Source: Sphingomonadales bacterium (GTDB lineage: Bacteria > Pseudomonadota > Alphaproteobacteria > Sphingomonadales > Sphingomonadaceae). From it: a stretch of 64,000 nt of DNA. Position 1 is the first letter of the stretch, and each line of letters starts with the position of its first letter. The stretch spans positions 434,001-498,000 of the forward strand of contig JADJAC010000011.1 of the NCBI GenBank assembly GCA_016704425.1, read 5' to 3'. A model generated the notes under the pieces. It had not been told where the DNA came from. It saw nothing but the letters and a program-made list of their open reading frames with translations, and did not search any database. This document shows, in pieces, positions 8,283 through 17,502 of the stretch. A program made the translations under genes and the position numbers.

Positions 8283-9004
8283 AACCCTTCCGACGTCGCA
8301 TAGATATGCACCCGCGCGGCATTGGCATTTCCGGTCTGCTCGCACATGAACAGGATGGCGCGGGCGATGTCGTCGGGGACCATCGGCGGGATATATTCGT
8401 CCCATCCCGGCTGGCCCTTGGCTTTCATATCCTCGAAAATCTCGGTCGTGGTCGTGCCGGGCGCGACCTGGCCGACGCGGACACCGCTGCCGGCCAGTTC
8501 TATGCGCAGTACATCGGTAAAGCGGTCGAGCGCGAGCTTCAGCCCGCCATAAACACCCGCCCCAGCGGCAGTCAGGCTCGCGCCGATACTGGAGAGATTG
8601 ATGATCTGGCCGCTCCCGTTCGCCTTCATATGCCGCGCGAAGAGAATGCTGGTGCGCACCACCGCGCTGTAATTGATGGCGATCATCGGCTCCAGCTCGG
8701 CCAGATCAAAACCGTCAACATGACTGGTCCGCAATATGCCTGCGTTATTGATAAGGATGTCCACCGTGCCAAGCTGTGCCGTCGCCGCGTCCAGCAAGGC
8801 CTGTGCTGCACCCGCGTCCGCCAGATCAAGCGCGAGGAAGCATGCTCCATCGCCAATCTCTGCCGCCAGCGCGGCCAGCCGCTCTTCCCGCCGGGCCACC
8901 AGCATCACCCGTGCACCCGACTTGGCCAGCGCCCGCGCCGTCGCCTCGCCAATCCCTGCAGAGGCCCCGGTGACGATGGCGGTTTTTCCGTTCAAGCTGC
9001 CCAT
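8279..9004 (-). CDS. Classical SDR family oxidoreductase
   Basis: The 241-residue product is a classical short-chain dehydrogenase. It has TGASAGIG for the cofactor loop, NNAG, the catalytic serine in NLSSIG and YGGLK as the YxxxK pair. It most resembles the YdfG/serine-dehydrogenase-like branch, which acts on hydroxyacids or alcohols with NADP. The ATG at 9004 is preceded by GAGGAAACG. Its stop overlaps the stop of the convergent molybdoenzyme gene by 4 bases. It is second in a two-gene operon after a SnoaL-like gene, with a gap of 11 bases. Confidence 0.92.
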   Translation of the reverse strand: MGSLNGKTAIVTGASAGIGEATARALAKSGARVMLVARREERLAALAAEIGDGACFLALDLADAGAAQALLDAATAQLGTVDILINNAGILRTSHVDGFDLAELEPMIAINYSAVVRTSILFARHMKANGSGQIINLSSIGASLTAAGAGVYGGLKLALDRFTDVLRIELAGSGVRVGQVAPGTTTTEIFEDMKAKGQPGWDEYIPPMVPDDIARAILFMCEQTGNANAARVHIYATSEGF

Positions 9005-9015
9005 AACTCGTTTCC

Positions 9016-9444
9016 TCAATCAATCAGAACGGGCACGAATTGTCTCCGCGCAATCTTCCAGCCGCCGCCGGTGCGAACGAACTGGTCATCATAATAGCCA
9101 ATCCCCCGGTGGATCGGACCGCCCTCATTCATCGGCATCAGCAGCGCATCGACATAGGCGCGCGCACTCACCCGGCCATCCTCAGTGCGGATTTCTATAT
9201 TGGTAATGCGGTGCAGCGTGGGGCCAAGATCGGCATGCGCCTGCTTCATATAGGCGGTGATCGTGACCGCGCCGGTCCATTTGCCAAAGCTGCCATAATC
9301 CGCCTCGCAATCTTCTGAAAAGCAGGCGCGGAAGCGGTTCCAGTCGCGCTGGTCAATGGAGGTGCCATAGGCGATTAATATGGCCGATATGGCGCGTTCG
9401 TCCTGTGCGCTCATGCCTGATCCCATCGCCGTCATCTGGTTCAT
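9016..9444 (-). CDS. SnoaL-like / ring-hydroxylating small-subunit-like protein
   Basis: The 142-residue protein has the SnoaL_4/NTF2 pattern. A start helix AISAILIAYGTSIDQRDWNRFRACF is followed by CEADYG and GAVTITAYMK, then LHRITNIEI with a histidine typical of the active-site pocket and a C-terminal WKIARRQFVPV strand. The ATG at 9444 follows a very strong GGGAGGGGAGAG site, which rules out the longer frame start. It heads an operon with the SDR and is divergent from the LLM gene. Dehydratase or isomerase activity is inferred from the family only. Confidence 0.82.
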   Translation of the reverse strand: MNQMTAMGSGMSAQDERAISAILIAYGTSIDQRDWNRFRACFSEDCEADYGSFGKWTGAVTITAYMKQAHADLGPTLHRITNIEIRTEDGRVSARAYVDALLMPMNEGGPIHRGIGYYDDQFVRTGGGWKIARRQFVPVLID

Positions 9445-9499
9445 CGGGCTCTCCCCTCCCTGTGTTGAGGAGGAGTGTAGGCCGCCCACCATAGGTCTC

Positions 9500-9516
9500 G
9501 CCCTTCTTTGGATAGG
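9500..9516 (+). promoter_or_regulatory. Shared 17-bp divergent-promoter motif, copy 3
   Basis: The site reads GCCCTTCTTTGGATAGG and ends 54 bases before the LLM start codon, almost the same distance as copies 2 and 4 from their plus-strand genes. It lies mid-way in the divergent gap between the SnoaL-SDR operon and the LLM gene. Confidence 0.5.
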
Positions 9517-9570
9517 CGCTTTACCCCGATCGTCAGCGATCCTGCCAGCCAGTCTAAAAGGGAGAGTGTT

Positions 9571-10602
9571 ATGCTGGTGTCGAGCCTGTGCATGGTGGGG
9601 TATGACGGGCCAGCGCCGGGGCTGGAAATCTGGCCCGCAGAGTCCCGCTATTGCAAGCGCGATGTCGCGCTCGCTTCATTCAACCACAGCCTGAAGATGG
9701 CGACAAAGGCCGATGCGCTGGGCTTTGACTGGGTGAGCGTCTCCGAACATCATTACGCGCCCTACATCATGACGCCTAATCCGTGCGTGATGGCGGGCGC
9801 GCTGGCGCAAGTCACCAGCCGCGCCAAGATCGCGCTGCTCGGGCCGCTGGTACCACTCTCCAACCCGGTCCGCTTGGCCGAAGAACTGGCGATGGTTGAT
9901 ATGCTGAGCGGCGGGCGCTTGATCGTGCTGTTCCTGCGCGGCACGCCCAATGAACACCGCACCTATGACAACGATCCTGACGCGACCCGCGCGATGACGC
10001 AGGAGGGGATTGACCTGATCGTCAAAGCCTGGACATCAGACGAACCCTTTGCGTGGGAGAAGGAGCAGTATCAGTTCAGTACCGTTTCCGTCTGGCCAAA
10101 GCCCGTGCAGACGCCGCACCCACCCATTTTCGGATCGGGCAATAGTGACGAATCCGTCCGCTTCGCCGCCGCGCGCCGCATGGGCATCGCCTTCTCCTTC
10201 GCCCCGCCAGAGGTCGTGCGGGAATGGGTGACGCTCTACCACGCCGAGGCCGCCAAGGCCGGTTGGCAACCGGGGCCGGAACATGTCATCTATCGCGGTA
10301 TCGCCTATGCAGCGGAAAGCGACGCCAAAGCGTTTGACGATATGGGCACTTTCTTCGGCGCGAAAATGGCCGAACAGGCGCAAATCCAGCAGAAAACGAT
10401 GGGCGGGCCGCCGGTGGTGCCTTTGGTGCTGGATCCCTATTTCGTCGGCGGGCCGGAGACGCTGAAGGGCAAGATGGAAACCATCCGCGATTGCGGCGTC
10501 GGCGTGGTCGATCTCGCTTGGGGGATCGGCGGACCGGAGCAGCGGGAGGCGAGTATGGCGTGCTTTGCGGAATGGGTGCTGGGGGTGGTTCGGGGGATGT
10601 AG
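9571..10602 (+). CDS. LLM class flavin-dependent oxidoreductase
   Basis: The 343-residue product is a luciferase-like monooxygenase family TIM barrel. Recognisable segments are KADALGFDWVSVSEHHY, SRAKIALLGPLVPLSNPVRLAEELAMVDMLSGGRL, and a nucleotide-binding stretch around PPIFGSGNSDESVRFAA. Such enzymes use FMNH2 or F420; in a sphingomonad reduced FMN from a separate reductase is more likely. Typical reactions are Baeyer-Villiger-like or hydroxylating oxygenations. The ATG at 9571 follows GGGAGAG. It is monocistronic and convergent with the following phosphotransferase operon. Confidence 0.9.
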   Translation: MLVSSLCMVGYDGPAPGLEIWPAESRYCKRDVALASFNHSLKMATKADALGFDWVSVSEHHYAPYIMTPNPCVMAGALAQVTSRAKIALLGPLVPLSNPVRLAEELAMVDMLSGGRLIVLFLRGTPNEHRTYDNDPDATRAMTQEGIDLIVKAWTSDEPFAWEKEQYQFSTVSVWPKPVQTPHPPIFGSGNSDESVRFAAARRMGIAFSFAPPEVVREWVTLYHAEAAKAGWQPGPEHVIYRGIAYAAESDAKAFDDMGTFFGAKMAEQAQIQQKTMGGPPVVPLVLDPYFVGGPETLKGKMETIRDCGVGVVDLAWGIGGPEQREASMACFAEWVLGVVRGM

Positions 10603-10610
10603 GGGGAAAC

Positions 10611-11981
10611 CTACCGCGCCGGAATTAACTGCAAATCCAGCCCGACAAAGCTCGATGCAGTGCCACAGCCGGTCAGCAGGAAATCCTGCCGCCGCAGCCA
10701 GTTGTGGAAGTGCTGGATCAGGCGGGGGTCCTCGCTTGCGTCGGCTTGCAGCACATGGGCTTCCACCAGCTGCATCATCTCATCCTGCGTGTCCGGGCGG
10801 ATGCCGGTCAATGTCTCGCAATCGGCCAGATCGGCGGCCAGAACCGACGCGCCGTAGGTCAGCCAGCGCTGTTGATATTGCGCCAGCGCCGCCGCTGACT
10901 CGCGCGCATAGGCGGCATTGGCATCGGGGGCGGGAAGGTCCGCAATCTGGCGGACGAGGTGACTGCCGGCCTGTGCAAAACCCATTGGGCGGGCCTCTGG
11001 CACAGGTGGTTCGGTCAGCGTGATGCCGCCATGTTCGGCCATCGCCGTCACGCACCAGCGTGATGTGGCGACCGCGAACTGCATATAGGCCATGTAATCC
11101 TGCTCGCGCGTCGAGGAGAAGGCCAGCGGCCAGAGCATGAAACCGTTGACGCCGCAAAACCCCGCCGTGTGATATTCGATCAACGCCTTGGGTATGCGGT
11201 CTCCGCTCAGTTTCTCGTAATGGTCATAAAGCGCGGACAGATTGCCCAGCGGTTCGGATGTATCGCGCAGCCGCATCCCCGCCAGTTCCGCCGCCGGATC
11301 GCCAAAGGCTGACATTTCAAAGTCTATCAGGCCGGTGACGCGGTCGCCCTCAAACATGAATTGCCCGGCATCACCATTGATAAAGGCAGCGCGGGTGCGG
11401 TCTTGCGGGACATGGCGTTTCAGCCACCGGCCCACAAAGCGCACCAGCGGCCAGGGCCTGCCGATCAGCCTATCGAAAATGGCTTCGGACGCGGCGTAGA
11501 GATTGCGGGAAACGGCATCTGCCCCGACCGGGATGTCCAGCCCAACCTCTGCGAACTGATCGAGCGGGATCTGATGCTGGCGCGCGATGATTTCGATGAA
11601 CTCCTCGCGCACACGCTGGCGGGCTGCGGGATTGGCTATCGTCTCGGTATTGATCGTGCCGGGCAGGCGTTCGAGCACCAGCGAGCAGGGATCATCAATC
11701 ACTGCAATGGGCCGGGGCGCGGGGATGCCATTGGCGAGATAGGCGCGGTGGATCGCCGCCTCCTGCGCCATGTCGATGGGCGACACATAATTGTCGCCGC
11801 GCGGCCCGCGAATGTAATAGGCGGTGGGTTGGCCGTTCACCTCGACTAAAACATCCCAGCCGATCCGCCAGCGTGCGTGACGACGAAAACTGACCACGCG
11901 GCCCAGATTGGCGCTCAGCCAGTCATGGACGGCGCAGTCCATATCGCCGTCTATGACGATGGGTTGCTGGTTGTCCGTCAT
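10611..11981 (-). CDS. APH-like phosphotransferase with a C-terminal extension
   Basis: The 456-residue protein has an APH-type kinase domain over roughly the first 330 residues. The catalytic loop is FINGDAGQFMFEGD and the metal motif LIDFEMSAFGDPAAEL. About 120 further residues of mostly helical sequence follow (from about ADLPAPDANAAYARES), longer than the family norm. The HGD histidine is replaced by asparagine (NGD), which also occurs in related lineages. It is the last gene of the GMC, ALDH, phosphotransferase operon, 12 bases after the ALDH stop. A kinase for a pathway alcohol or amide is inferred. Confidence 0.82.
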   Translation of the reverse strand: MTDNQQPIVIDGDMDCAVHDWLSANLGRVVSFRRHARWRIGWDVLVEVNGQPTAYYIRGPRGDNYVSPIDMAQEAAIHRAYLANGIPAPRPIAVIDDPCSLVLERLPGTINTETIANPAARQRVREEFIEIIARQHQIPLDQFAEVGLDIPVGADAVSRNLYAASEAIFDRLIGRPWPLVRFVGRWLKRHVPQDRTRAAFINGDAGQFMFEGDRVTGLIDFEMSAFGDPAAELAGMRLRDTSEPLGNLSALYDHYEKLSGDRIPKALIEYHTAGFCGVNGFMLWPLAFSSTREQDYMAYMQFAVATSRWCVTAMAEHGGITLTEPPVPEARPMGFAQAGSHLVRQIADLPAPDANAAYARESAAALAQYQQRWLTYGASVLAADLADCETLTGIRPDTQDEMMQLVEAHVLQADASEDPRLIQHFHNWLRRQDFLLTGCGTASSFVGLDLQLIPAR

Positions 11982-11993
11982 GACCTTCCTCGT

Positions 11994-13484
11994 TCAGCGG
12001 CCAATCGGGTAAAACACCGACTTCTCATGCTGATATTCGCGCAGCCAGTTGGGGCCATATTCCCGCCCGATGCCGGAGCGCTTATAGCCGCCAATCGGCG
12101 CGAAGCTCATCGTGCCCGTGCCGCCGTTGAGCGCGACGCTGCCGGTGCGGATTTTGAGAGCCATGGCATAGCCTGCCGCCGCGTCTGCCGTTTCAATCGC
12201 ACCTGCCAAGCCGTAGCGCGAGTCATTGGCGATCTTTACCGCTTCCTCGTCGCTATCGAACCCGATGATGCACCCGATGGGGCCGAAGATCTCATCCTGC
12301 GCGATGGCCATGTCGTTGGTGACATTGTCGAACAGTGTCATCTCGGTGAAAAAGCCCTTGGTGAGGCCCGTTGGTCGCGCGCCGCCGCAGACGAGCGTTG
12401 CGCCCGCCGCTTTGCCCAGCGCGATATACTGCTCCACCTTGGCGCGCTGGCTTTCGCGGATCAGCGGCCCCATCGTCACGCTCGGGTCTGATGCGTCGCC
12501 CACTTTGATATGCGCGGCGATGGCAGCGGCGGCGGCGACAAAGGCAGGGCGGATGCTATTGTGGACGAGCAGCCGCGTCGGGATCGCGCAGCCTTGGCCC
12601 GCATTGACCGAGAGGAAGCCCACGGCCATCGCGGCGGCGCGCTGCACGTCTGCATCAGCCCGCACGATCATCGCGGATTTGCCACCAAGTTCGAGATGCA
12701 CTTTCTTCAGTGTCGGGGCGGCTTGCGCCATGATCGCCGCGCCCACGCCTTCGGAGCCAGTGAAGGTGACCATGTCCACGCGCTCATCGGTGCACAGCAA
12801 TTGCCCCTCTGCGATGCCGCCGGTGACGATGTTGAGCACACCCTTGGGCAGGCCGATTTCGTCGCAAATCTCGCCGAACAACAAGGCAGAGAAGGGCGTG
12901 AATTGCGAAGGCTTGAGGATCATCGTGCAGCCCGCCATCAGTGCGGGTCCGATCTTGGCAAGGTTCAGCAGGAACGGGAAATTATAGCCGGTGATCGCAC
13001 TCACCACGCCGAAGGGCTCGCGAACCACGGTGGTGCCGCCGATATTCTGCGGGCCATCGGGCGCGAACATGTTGGGGGTGATGTCAAGCGGTAGGCGCTC
13101 GCTATCATCGCGACGACCGTGACGTATGGTGGAGGCAAGATGGTTGATCGGGTTGGCGACCTGCATCATGTGCGTTATGCCCTGCGCGCAGCCGACTTCC
13201 GCCACGATCAGCGCGGCAATATCGGCCTGACGCGCTTTCAATGCCGCGACCATCTTGTCCAACATGTCCCCGCGTTGATCCAGCGTCATCTGCGGCCAAG
13301 GGCCATTGTCGAACGCTTCCCGCGCCGCAGCGATAGCAGCGTCCACTTGGGAGAGGCTGGCGACCGGGGCGTGGCCGATGACGACTTCGGTCGCGGGGTT
13401 GATAACCGCTTCCGTGCCTGCCTCGGGCGCGATTTTGGCACCGTTGATGTAGAGCGTGTTGATCGTGGTGAAGGGGGTGGTCAT
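11994..13484 (-). CDS. NAD(P)-dependent aldehyde dehydrogenase
   Basis: This 496-residue member of the ALDH superfamily has the catalytic glutamate in LELGGKS and the nucleophile cysteine in NAGQGCAIPTR. The cofactor-binding segment is ITGYNFPFLLNLAKIGPALMAG with VTFTGSEGVG, and the tail is EYQHEKSVFYPIG. Length and motifs are complete. Its start codon overlaps the GMC stop as ATGA, so translation is probably coupled. Together the GMC enzyme and ALDH would oxidise a primary alcohol to a carboxylate through the aldehyde. Confidence 0.94.
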   Translation of the reverse strand: MTTPFTTINTLYINGAKIAPEAGTEAVINPATEVVIGHAPVASLSQVDAAIAAAREAFDNGPWPQMTLDQRGDMLDKMVAALKARQADIAALIVAEVGCAQGITHMMQVANPINHLASTIRHGRRDDSERLPLDITPNMFAPDGPQNIGGTTVVREPFGVVSAITGYNFPFLLNLAKIGPALMAGCTMILKPSQFTPFSALLFGEICDEIGLPKGVLNIVTGGIAEGQLLCTDERVDMVTFTGSEGVGAAIMAQAAPTLKKVHLELGGKSAMIVRADADVQRAAAMAVGFLSVNAGQGCAIPTRLLVHNSIRPAFVAAAAAIAAHIKVGDASDPSVTMGPLIRESQRAKVEQYIALGKAAGATLVCGGARPTGLTKGFFTEMTLFDNVTNDMAIAQDEIFGPIGCIIGFDSDEEAVKIANDSRYGLAGAIETADAAAGYAMALKIRTGSVALNGGTGTMSFAPIGGYKRSGIGREYGPNWLREYQHEKSVFYPIGR

Positions 13485-15079
13485 GCTGCTGCCTTGGTTG
13501 AAAGGATGATGTCTGCCGCGTTGATGGCGATGGCCAGGGCGGGGGCGTTGGTGTTGCCGGAAACGAGGGTTGGCATGATCGAGGTGTCGCAGACGCGAAG
13601 CCCGTCGACGCCGCGCACCCGCAGTTGCGGATCAAGAACGCTGCCTGCGTCCGCCCCCATCGCAGCCGTCCCTGCGATATGGAAGGCGGTGCCACCAAGG
13701 GCGAGCAGGTTCGCCGCAATCTCCTCATCGCTCTGATAGGCGACGCCCTTGCCCGTCTCTTCGACAATCCAGTTGGAAAGTGCTGTCTGTTGCCCCAGGC
13801 TCCGCAACCATTTAAACAGATCGAGCGCGGTCTGCCGGTCAATCTCTTCGGCAAAATGATTGGCGTTGATTGCGGGCGGGTCCGCTGGATCATTTGAGGT
13901 GATATGCGTCCAGCCCCGGCTTTCTGGCCGCGTGAAATAGCCCAGCACGCGCATGCCGGGGAAGGGGTCGAGCACCGGCGCACCATTCGCCCCAACACCC
14001 ATGGTCACCAGCATCGAGCCGATTTGCGCATCAGGACGATCCAGCTCCGGCCGCGTTTTGATAAAGCCGCCTACTTCATGCGCGGCGTCTGTCATCGGGC
14101 CAGAACCCAACAGGAAATAGCGTAGCACCGATGCGAGCAGACCGATGCCTTGCAGTTTCTGGTTGGAGCTCCCGCTTTTCACCTTCCAATCGACCGCGAC
14201 ATAGCGATGCTCACGCAGATTTTCCCCGACGAGAGGACTGTGCGCCAGCGTCTCGATGCCCAGTGCCTGCAACCGCGCGCCATCGCCGATGCCGGACAGT
14301 TCGAGAAGTTTCGGGCTTTCCACCGCACCCGCGCTCAGGATGATCTCGCCCGAGCAGGCAATAGTGCGGTCTGCCAGTTGGACTCCGCTCGCGCGTTTGC
14401 CCTCAAACAGGATGCGCTGCACCTGAACGCCGGTGAGAATATCAAGGTTGGGACGACTCCGCACCGGATCAAGGAAGGCCCGCGCGGCGGAAAAGCGTTT
14501 GCCTTTGTAGGTCGTCAGCACCTGATAGCCCATGCCCTGATCGGCAACGACATCGACATGGTTGACGTCTTCGACGGTCGGCACGCCCAATTCGCCTGCC
14601 GCACCAAGGATGGCATCGCACAACGGATTGCCAGACGGATGTTGCGAGATTTTGAGCGGGCCCCCGGTGCCGCGCCATTCATCTGCCCCCAACGCATGAT
14701 CTTCGAGCGCGACATAGGCTTTGCCGATCCTGTCCCAGCCCCAGCCGGTGCAGCCCGCCTTTGCCCAATCGTCATAATCCTGCGGGCTGCCTCGCATGTA
14801 GACCATGCCGTTGATCGAACTGGAACCACCCACAGCGCGGCCTTTCAGCCAGACCTCTTCGGGCTGGTTGCCCGCAGGCGTCACCGGATAGGCATAGACA
14901 TGCTCATTGCCCGGCGCGAGCAGTTTGCCGATGCCGCGCGGCATATGGATGAACGGGCTTTTGTCATCTGGCCCGCTTTCGATCAGCAAGACGCGCGTGG
15001 CGGGATCAGCCGACAACCGGTTGGCGAGAACGCAGCCCGATGAGCCTGCGCCGACAATGATATAGTGGTAACTCTCCAT
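13481..15079 (-). CDS. GMC family FAD-dependent alcohol oxidase/dehydrogenase
   Basis: The 532-residue flavoprotein begins MESYHYIIVGAGSSG, the FAD-binding loop. It has the GMC signature around GRAVGGSSSINGMVYMRG and the second signature near SAGAVESPKLLELSGIG. The catalytic histidine lies in GTAFHIAGTAAMG and the asparagine in SGNTNAPA. It resembles choline and alcohol dehydrogenases of the superfamily. The ATG at 15079 starts right at the FAD motif; longer in-frame starts at 15148 and 15268 would run into the divergent sulfotransferase region. It is first in an operon with ALDH and phosphotransferase, and its upstream gap contains copy 4 of the shared motif. Confidence 0.93.
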   Translation of the reverse strand: MESYHYIIVGAGSSGCVLANRLSADPATRVLLIESGPDDKSPFIHMPRGIGKLLAPGNEHVYAYPVTPAGNQPEEVWLKGRAVGGSSSINGMVYMRGSPQDYDDWAKAGCTGWGWDRIGKAYVALEDHALGADEWRGTGGPLKISQHPSGNPLCDAILGAAGELGVPTVEDVNHVDVVADQGMGYQVLTTYKGKRFSAARAFLDPVRSRPNLDILTGVQVQRILFEGKRASGVQLADRTIACSGEIILSAGAVESPKLLELSGIGDGARLQALGIETLAHSPLVGENLREHRYVAVDWKVKSGSSNQKLQGIGLLASVLRYFLLGSGPMTDAAHEVGGFIKTRPELDRPDAQIGSMLVTMGVGANGAPVLDPFPGMRVLGYFTRPESRGWTHITSNDPADPPAINANHFAEEIDRQTALDLFKWLRSLGQQTALSNWIVEETGKGVAYQSDEEIAANLLALGGTAFHIAGTAAMGADAGSVLDPQLRVRGVDGLRVCDTSIMPTLVSGNTNAPALAIAINAADIILSTKAAA

Positions 15080-15111
15080 TACCGCAGTTTGCCCCTGCAA
15101 TTGGAAGCTGA

Positions 15112-15128
15112 ACCTTCCCGCAGATAGG
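15112..15128 (+). promoter_or_regulatory. Shared 17-bp divergent-promoter motif, copy 4
   Basis: The site reads ACCTTCCCGCAGATAGG and is followed directly by TTGCG. It ends 51 bases before the sulfotransferase ATG and lies 33 bases from the divergent GMC start. It is weaker than copies 1-3 in the left half but keeps the GATAGG core. Confidence 0.4.
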
Positions 15129-15179
15129 TTGCGGCGCAAATCGGTCATGCATGTTCGCGCAATAAAGAAGAGGACTGAT

Positions 15180-16322
15180 ATGGCTGACCAGATTTCCGCC
15201 GACGCGTTGATGAGAGCCGCAGGCTTGCCAGAGGATATCGCCGCAGGCACACTTCCCGGCCTGACCAAAGCCCTTGCCGCACTAGAGGCTGAAACCGGTC
15301 TTTCAGAGGAAGGACGCGGCCGGGCGCTGGCGCAGTTTCAGGATAATCTGGCGCGGCTCTCCGCCATTGTTTCGGATCGGGCCAGTCATCCCGAAATTGC
15401 CGATGTGGTGATTGATCGCCCAGTTTTCATCCTCGGTTTGCCGCGCTGTGGCACGTCGATCCTCCACGCGCTGATCGGGGCCGACCCACAGGTACGCACA
15501 CCTTTGCAGTGGGAGGTCGCTGCGCCCTCTCCGCCGCCCGAGGCCGCGACCTTTGACAGTGATCCGCGCGCTGATGGCTTTGATGCCTATGTCGCTGCCA
15601 ATTTCACCGGGGCCTGGGCCGATGTGCTGAAAGCCCACCCGATTGGTGCTCGTGTGCCGCAGGAATGCGGCATGATCCTGGAAACGGCGTTTCAGGGGAT
15701 CAACCCGACGATGCTGTTCAGCCTGCCAGGCTATTATCAATGGTATCGCGATGCCAACACGCGCTTTGGCTATCAGGTTCACAAAATGTGGCTGCAACAT
15801 CTGGCATGGAAAAATTCGCGCAAGCGCTGGGTGCTGAAGGTGCAAGAACATGCCTATCACCTGCCAGAACTGATGTCGGTCTATCCCGACGCGGTACTGG
15901 TGCAGCCGCACCGTGATCCGGTAACCGTGATGGCCTCCATCTCGCGGCTGATCGAGGTCATCCGCTGCGTCAGCTTCACGCAGATTGATCGCGCCGCGCT
16001 GGGGCAGGAACTGCTCCATCTCTGGCATGACGGGCAGGTGCGGTCGATGGCGTGGCGCAAGGCCAACCCTCAGGTGCAAGTGCATGATCTGCGCTTCAAG
16101 GATATCGTCGCCGATCCGGTGTCGGCAGTGCGCGGCGTTTATGCCCATGCGGATATGGATTTCACCTCGGAAACCGAAGCGGCGGTCGCAGGCTGGTGGG
16201 CGGCCAATCCGTCAGACAAGCATGGCCAGCATAAATATGAACTCGCCGATTACGGCCTGACGCGCGAACAGGTGGAAAGCGTCTATGCCGATTATATTAC
16301 GACCTATGGGAATTATCTGTGA
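15180..16322 (+). CDS. Sulfotransferase family protein (Sulfotransferase_3-like)
   Basis: The 380-residue product has the 5'-phosphosulfate loop GLPRCGTS at residues 86-93 and a 3'-phosphate-binding segment PHRDPVTVMASISRL near residue 245. These are the two halves of the PAPS-binding site. Proteins of this class are frequent in sphingomonads and mycobacteria and act on alcohol or phenol hydroxyls. The ATG follows AAGAAGAGGACTGAT. The next gene starts on a GTG overlapping its TGA, so the two are translationally coupled. Sulfonation inside a degradation cluster is unusual and may activate a leaving group or detoxify an intermediate. Confidence 0.88.
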   Translation: MADQISADALMRAAGLPEDIAAGTLPGLTKALAALEAETGLSEEGRGRALAQFQDNLARLSAIVSDRASHPEIADVVIDRPVFILGLPRCGTSILHALIGADPQVRTPLQWEVAAPSPPPEAATFDSDPRADGFDAYVAANFTGAWADVLKAHPIGARVPQECGMILETAFQGINPTMLFSLPGYYQWYRDANTRFGYQVHKMWLQHLAWKNSRKRWVLKVQEHAYHLPELMSVYPDAVLVQPHRDPVTVMASISRLIEVIRCVSFTQIDRAALGQELLHLWHDGQVRSMAWRKANPQVQVHDLRFKDIVADPVSAVRGVYAHADMDFTSETEAAVAGWWAANPSDKHGQHKYELADYGLTREQVESVYADYITTYGNYL

Positions 16323-17482
16323 GCGGCTGGGCAGAACGCGTCGCCAGTTTTGGCTCCACATCCGATTTGCTCGCCTTGCTTGCCAATCCTGCTGACCCGC
16401 AACTGGCGGCAGAGGCAGAGCGCCTGTTTTTCCTCACGCTCGCTTCGGGATGGTTCACTGCTTTTGCCGATCCAGACCAGCCAGACTTTGTGCCTGCGGT
16501 GAACACGCACCTCAATGCCGTCGGCACCAATCCGGATTTCATCTATGGCACGGCCTCGATTGATGGCAGCGGGTCTTATGTGATTTCAGGAGAACGCGGC
16601 GACGGGCTGTTCCTGCTGCTCGATATTGTCGCGGGCGGACTGGGCGTGATGGAACCACTGGGGCCGTCGCTTGGTACGCTCGACTTCGATACGCTGACTC
16701 GGGATGAACTGGGCCGTTTCTCGCTGTTGCTGAGTGCGGAGAAGCCAGTGGACTGGGCGGGTGATTGGCACCGGCTTGATCCGTCTGCACGCTCACTCTC
16801 CATGCGGCAGGCGAGCTACACATGGGGCGAAGGCCGCGAAGCCCGCATCGCCATTGAACGCATCGACAAGGTCCACGCCGCGCGCCGCTGGTCAGCAGAG
16901 GAAATAGCCGAACGTCTGACGGCCCTTGCCGCCTACCCCAAGCGGCTTTCCGGCATGGCGCTTGGCTTCATCAAATCGCAGCGCGACAAAGGTCTGTGGA
17001 ACGCGCTGGAGCATGATGACTGGGCCGGGCGCGGGGGGGTGCAGGGGCAGCATTATTATCAGGGTCTGTTCAGGCTGGAGCCGGGACAGGTGCTGTTGCT
17101 CGAAACCGAATTGCCCGAACGGGTGCGCTACTGGAACATTCAGCTCTCTGACATGATGTGGAACAGTGTGGACTGGATGAACCGGCAATCCAGCTTGAAT
17201 GGCGGTCAGGCGCGGCTGGACGGCGATGGCAAATTCCGTGCAGTTATTGCGGTGGATGATCCGGGCGTGCCCAATTGGCTGGATACGGGGGGTCATCACG
17301 AAGGCGCGATCATGTTGCGCTGGACCGAGGCGAGCAGCGGCCCTGCACCGACCTTGCGACTGGTCAATCTCGCTGATCTGCGGTCACATCTGCCGCCTGA
17401 TACTCCCTTCGTCTCGCCCGAAGAGCGCGACAGCCAATTGCGGGCCAGACGGCGCGGCGTCCAGCTTCGCCGCCGCTGGTAG
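16319..17482 (+). CDS. DUF1214-domain protein
   Basis: This 387-residue protein starts with GTG overlapping the previous stop. The C-terminal third carries the DUF1214-type beta-rich pattern: VRYWNIQLSDMMWNSVDW, a short NGGQARLDGDGKF stretch, and VPNWLDTGGHHEGAIMLRW. The N-terminal 200 residues are helical and specific to this branch. No catalytic role is established for the domain. In several genomes such genes sit beside sulfotransferases, and the tight coupling here suggests the two proteins act on the same substrate. It is convergent with the HxlR gene. Confidence 0.75.
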   Translation: MSGWAERVASFGSTSDLLALLANPADPQLAAEAERLFFLTLASGWFTAFADPDQPDFVPAVNTHLNAVGTNPDFIYGTASIDGSGSYVISGERGDGLFLLLDIVAGGLGVMEPLGPSLGTLDFDTLTRDELGRFSLLLSAEKPVDWAGDWHRLDPSARSLSMRQASYTWGEGREARIAIERIDKVHAARRWSAEEIAERLTALAAYPKRLSGMALGFIKSQRDKGLWNALEHDDWAGRGGVQGQHYYQGLFRLEPGQVLLLETELPERVRYWNIQLSDMMWNSVDWMNRQSSLNGGQARLDGDGKFRAVIAVDDPGVPNWLDTGGHHEGAIMLRWTEASSGPAPTLRLVNLADLRSHLPPDTPFVSPEERDSQLRARRRGVQLRRRW

Positions 17483-17502
17483 CCGTTCGCATGATCCCGC
17501 GC

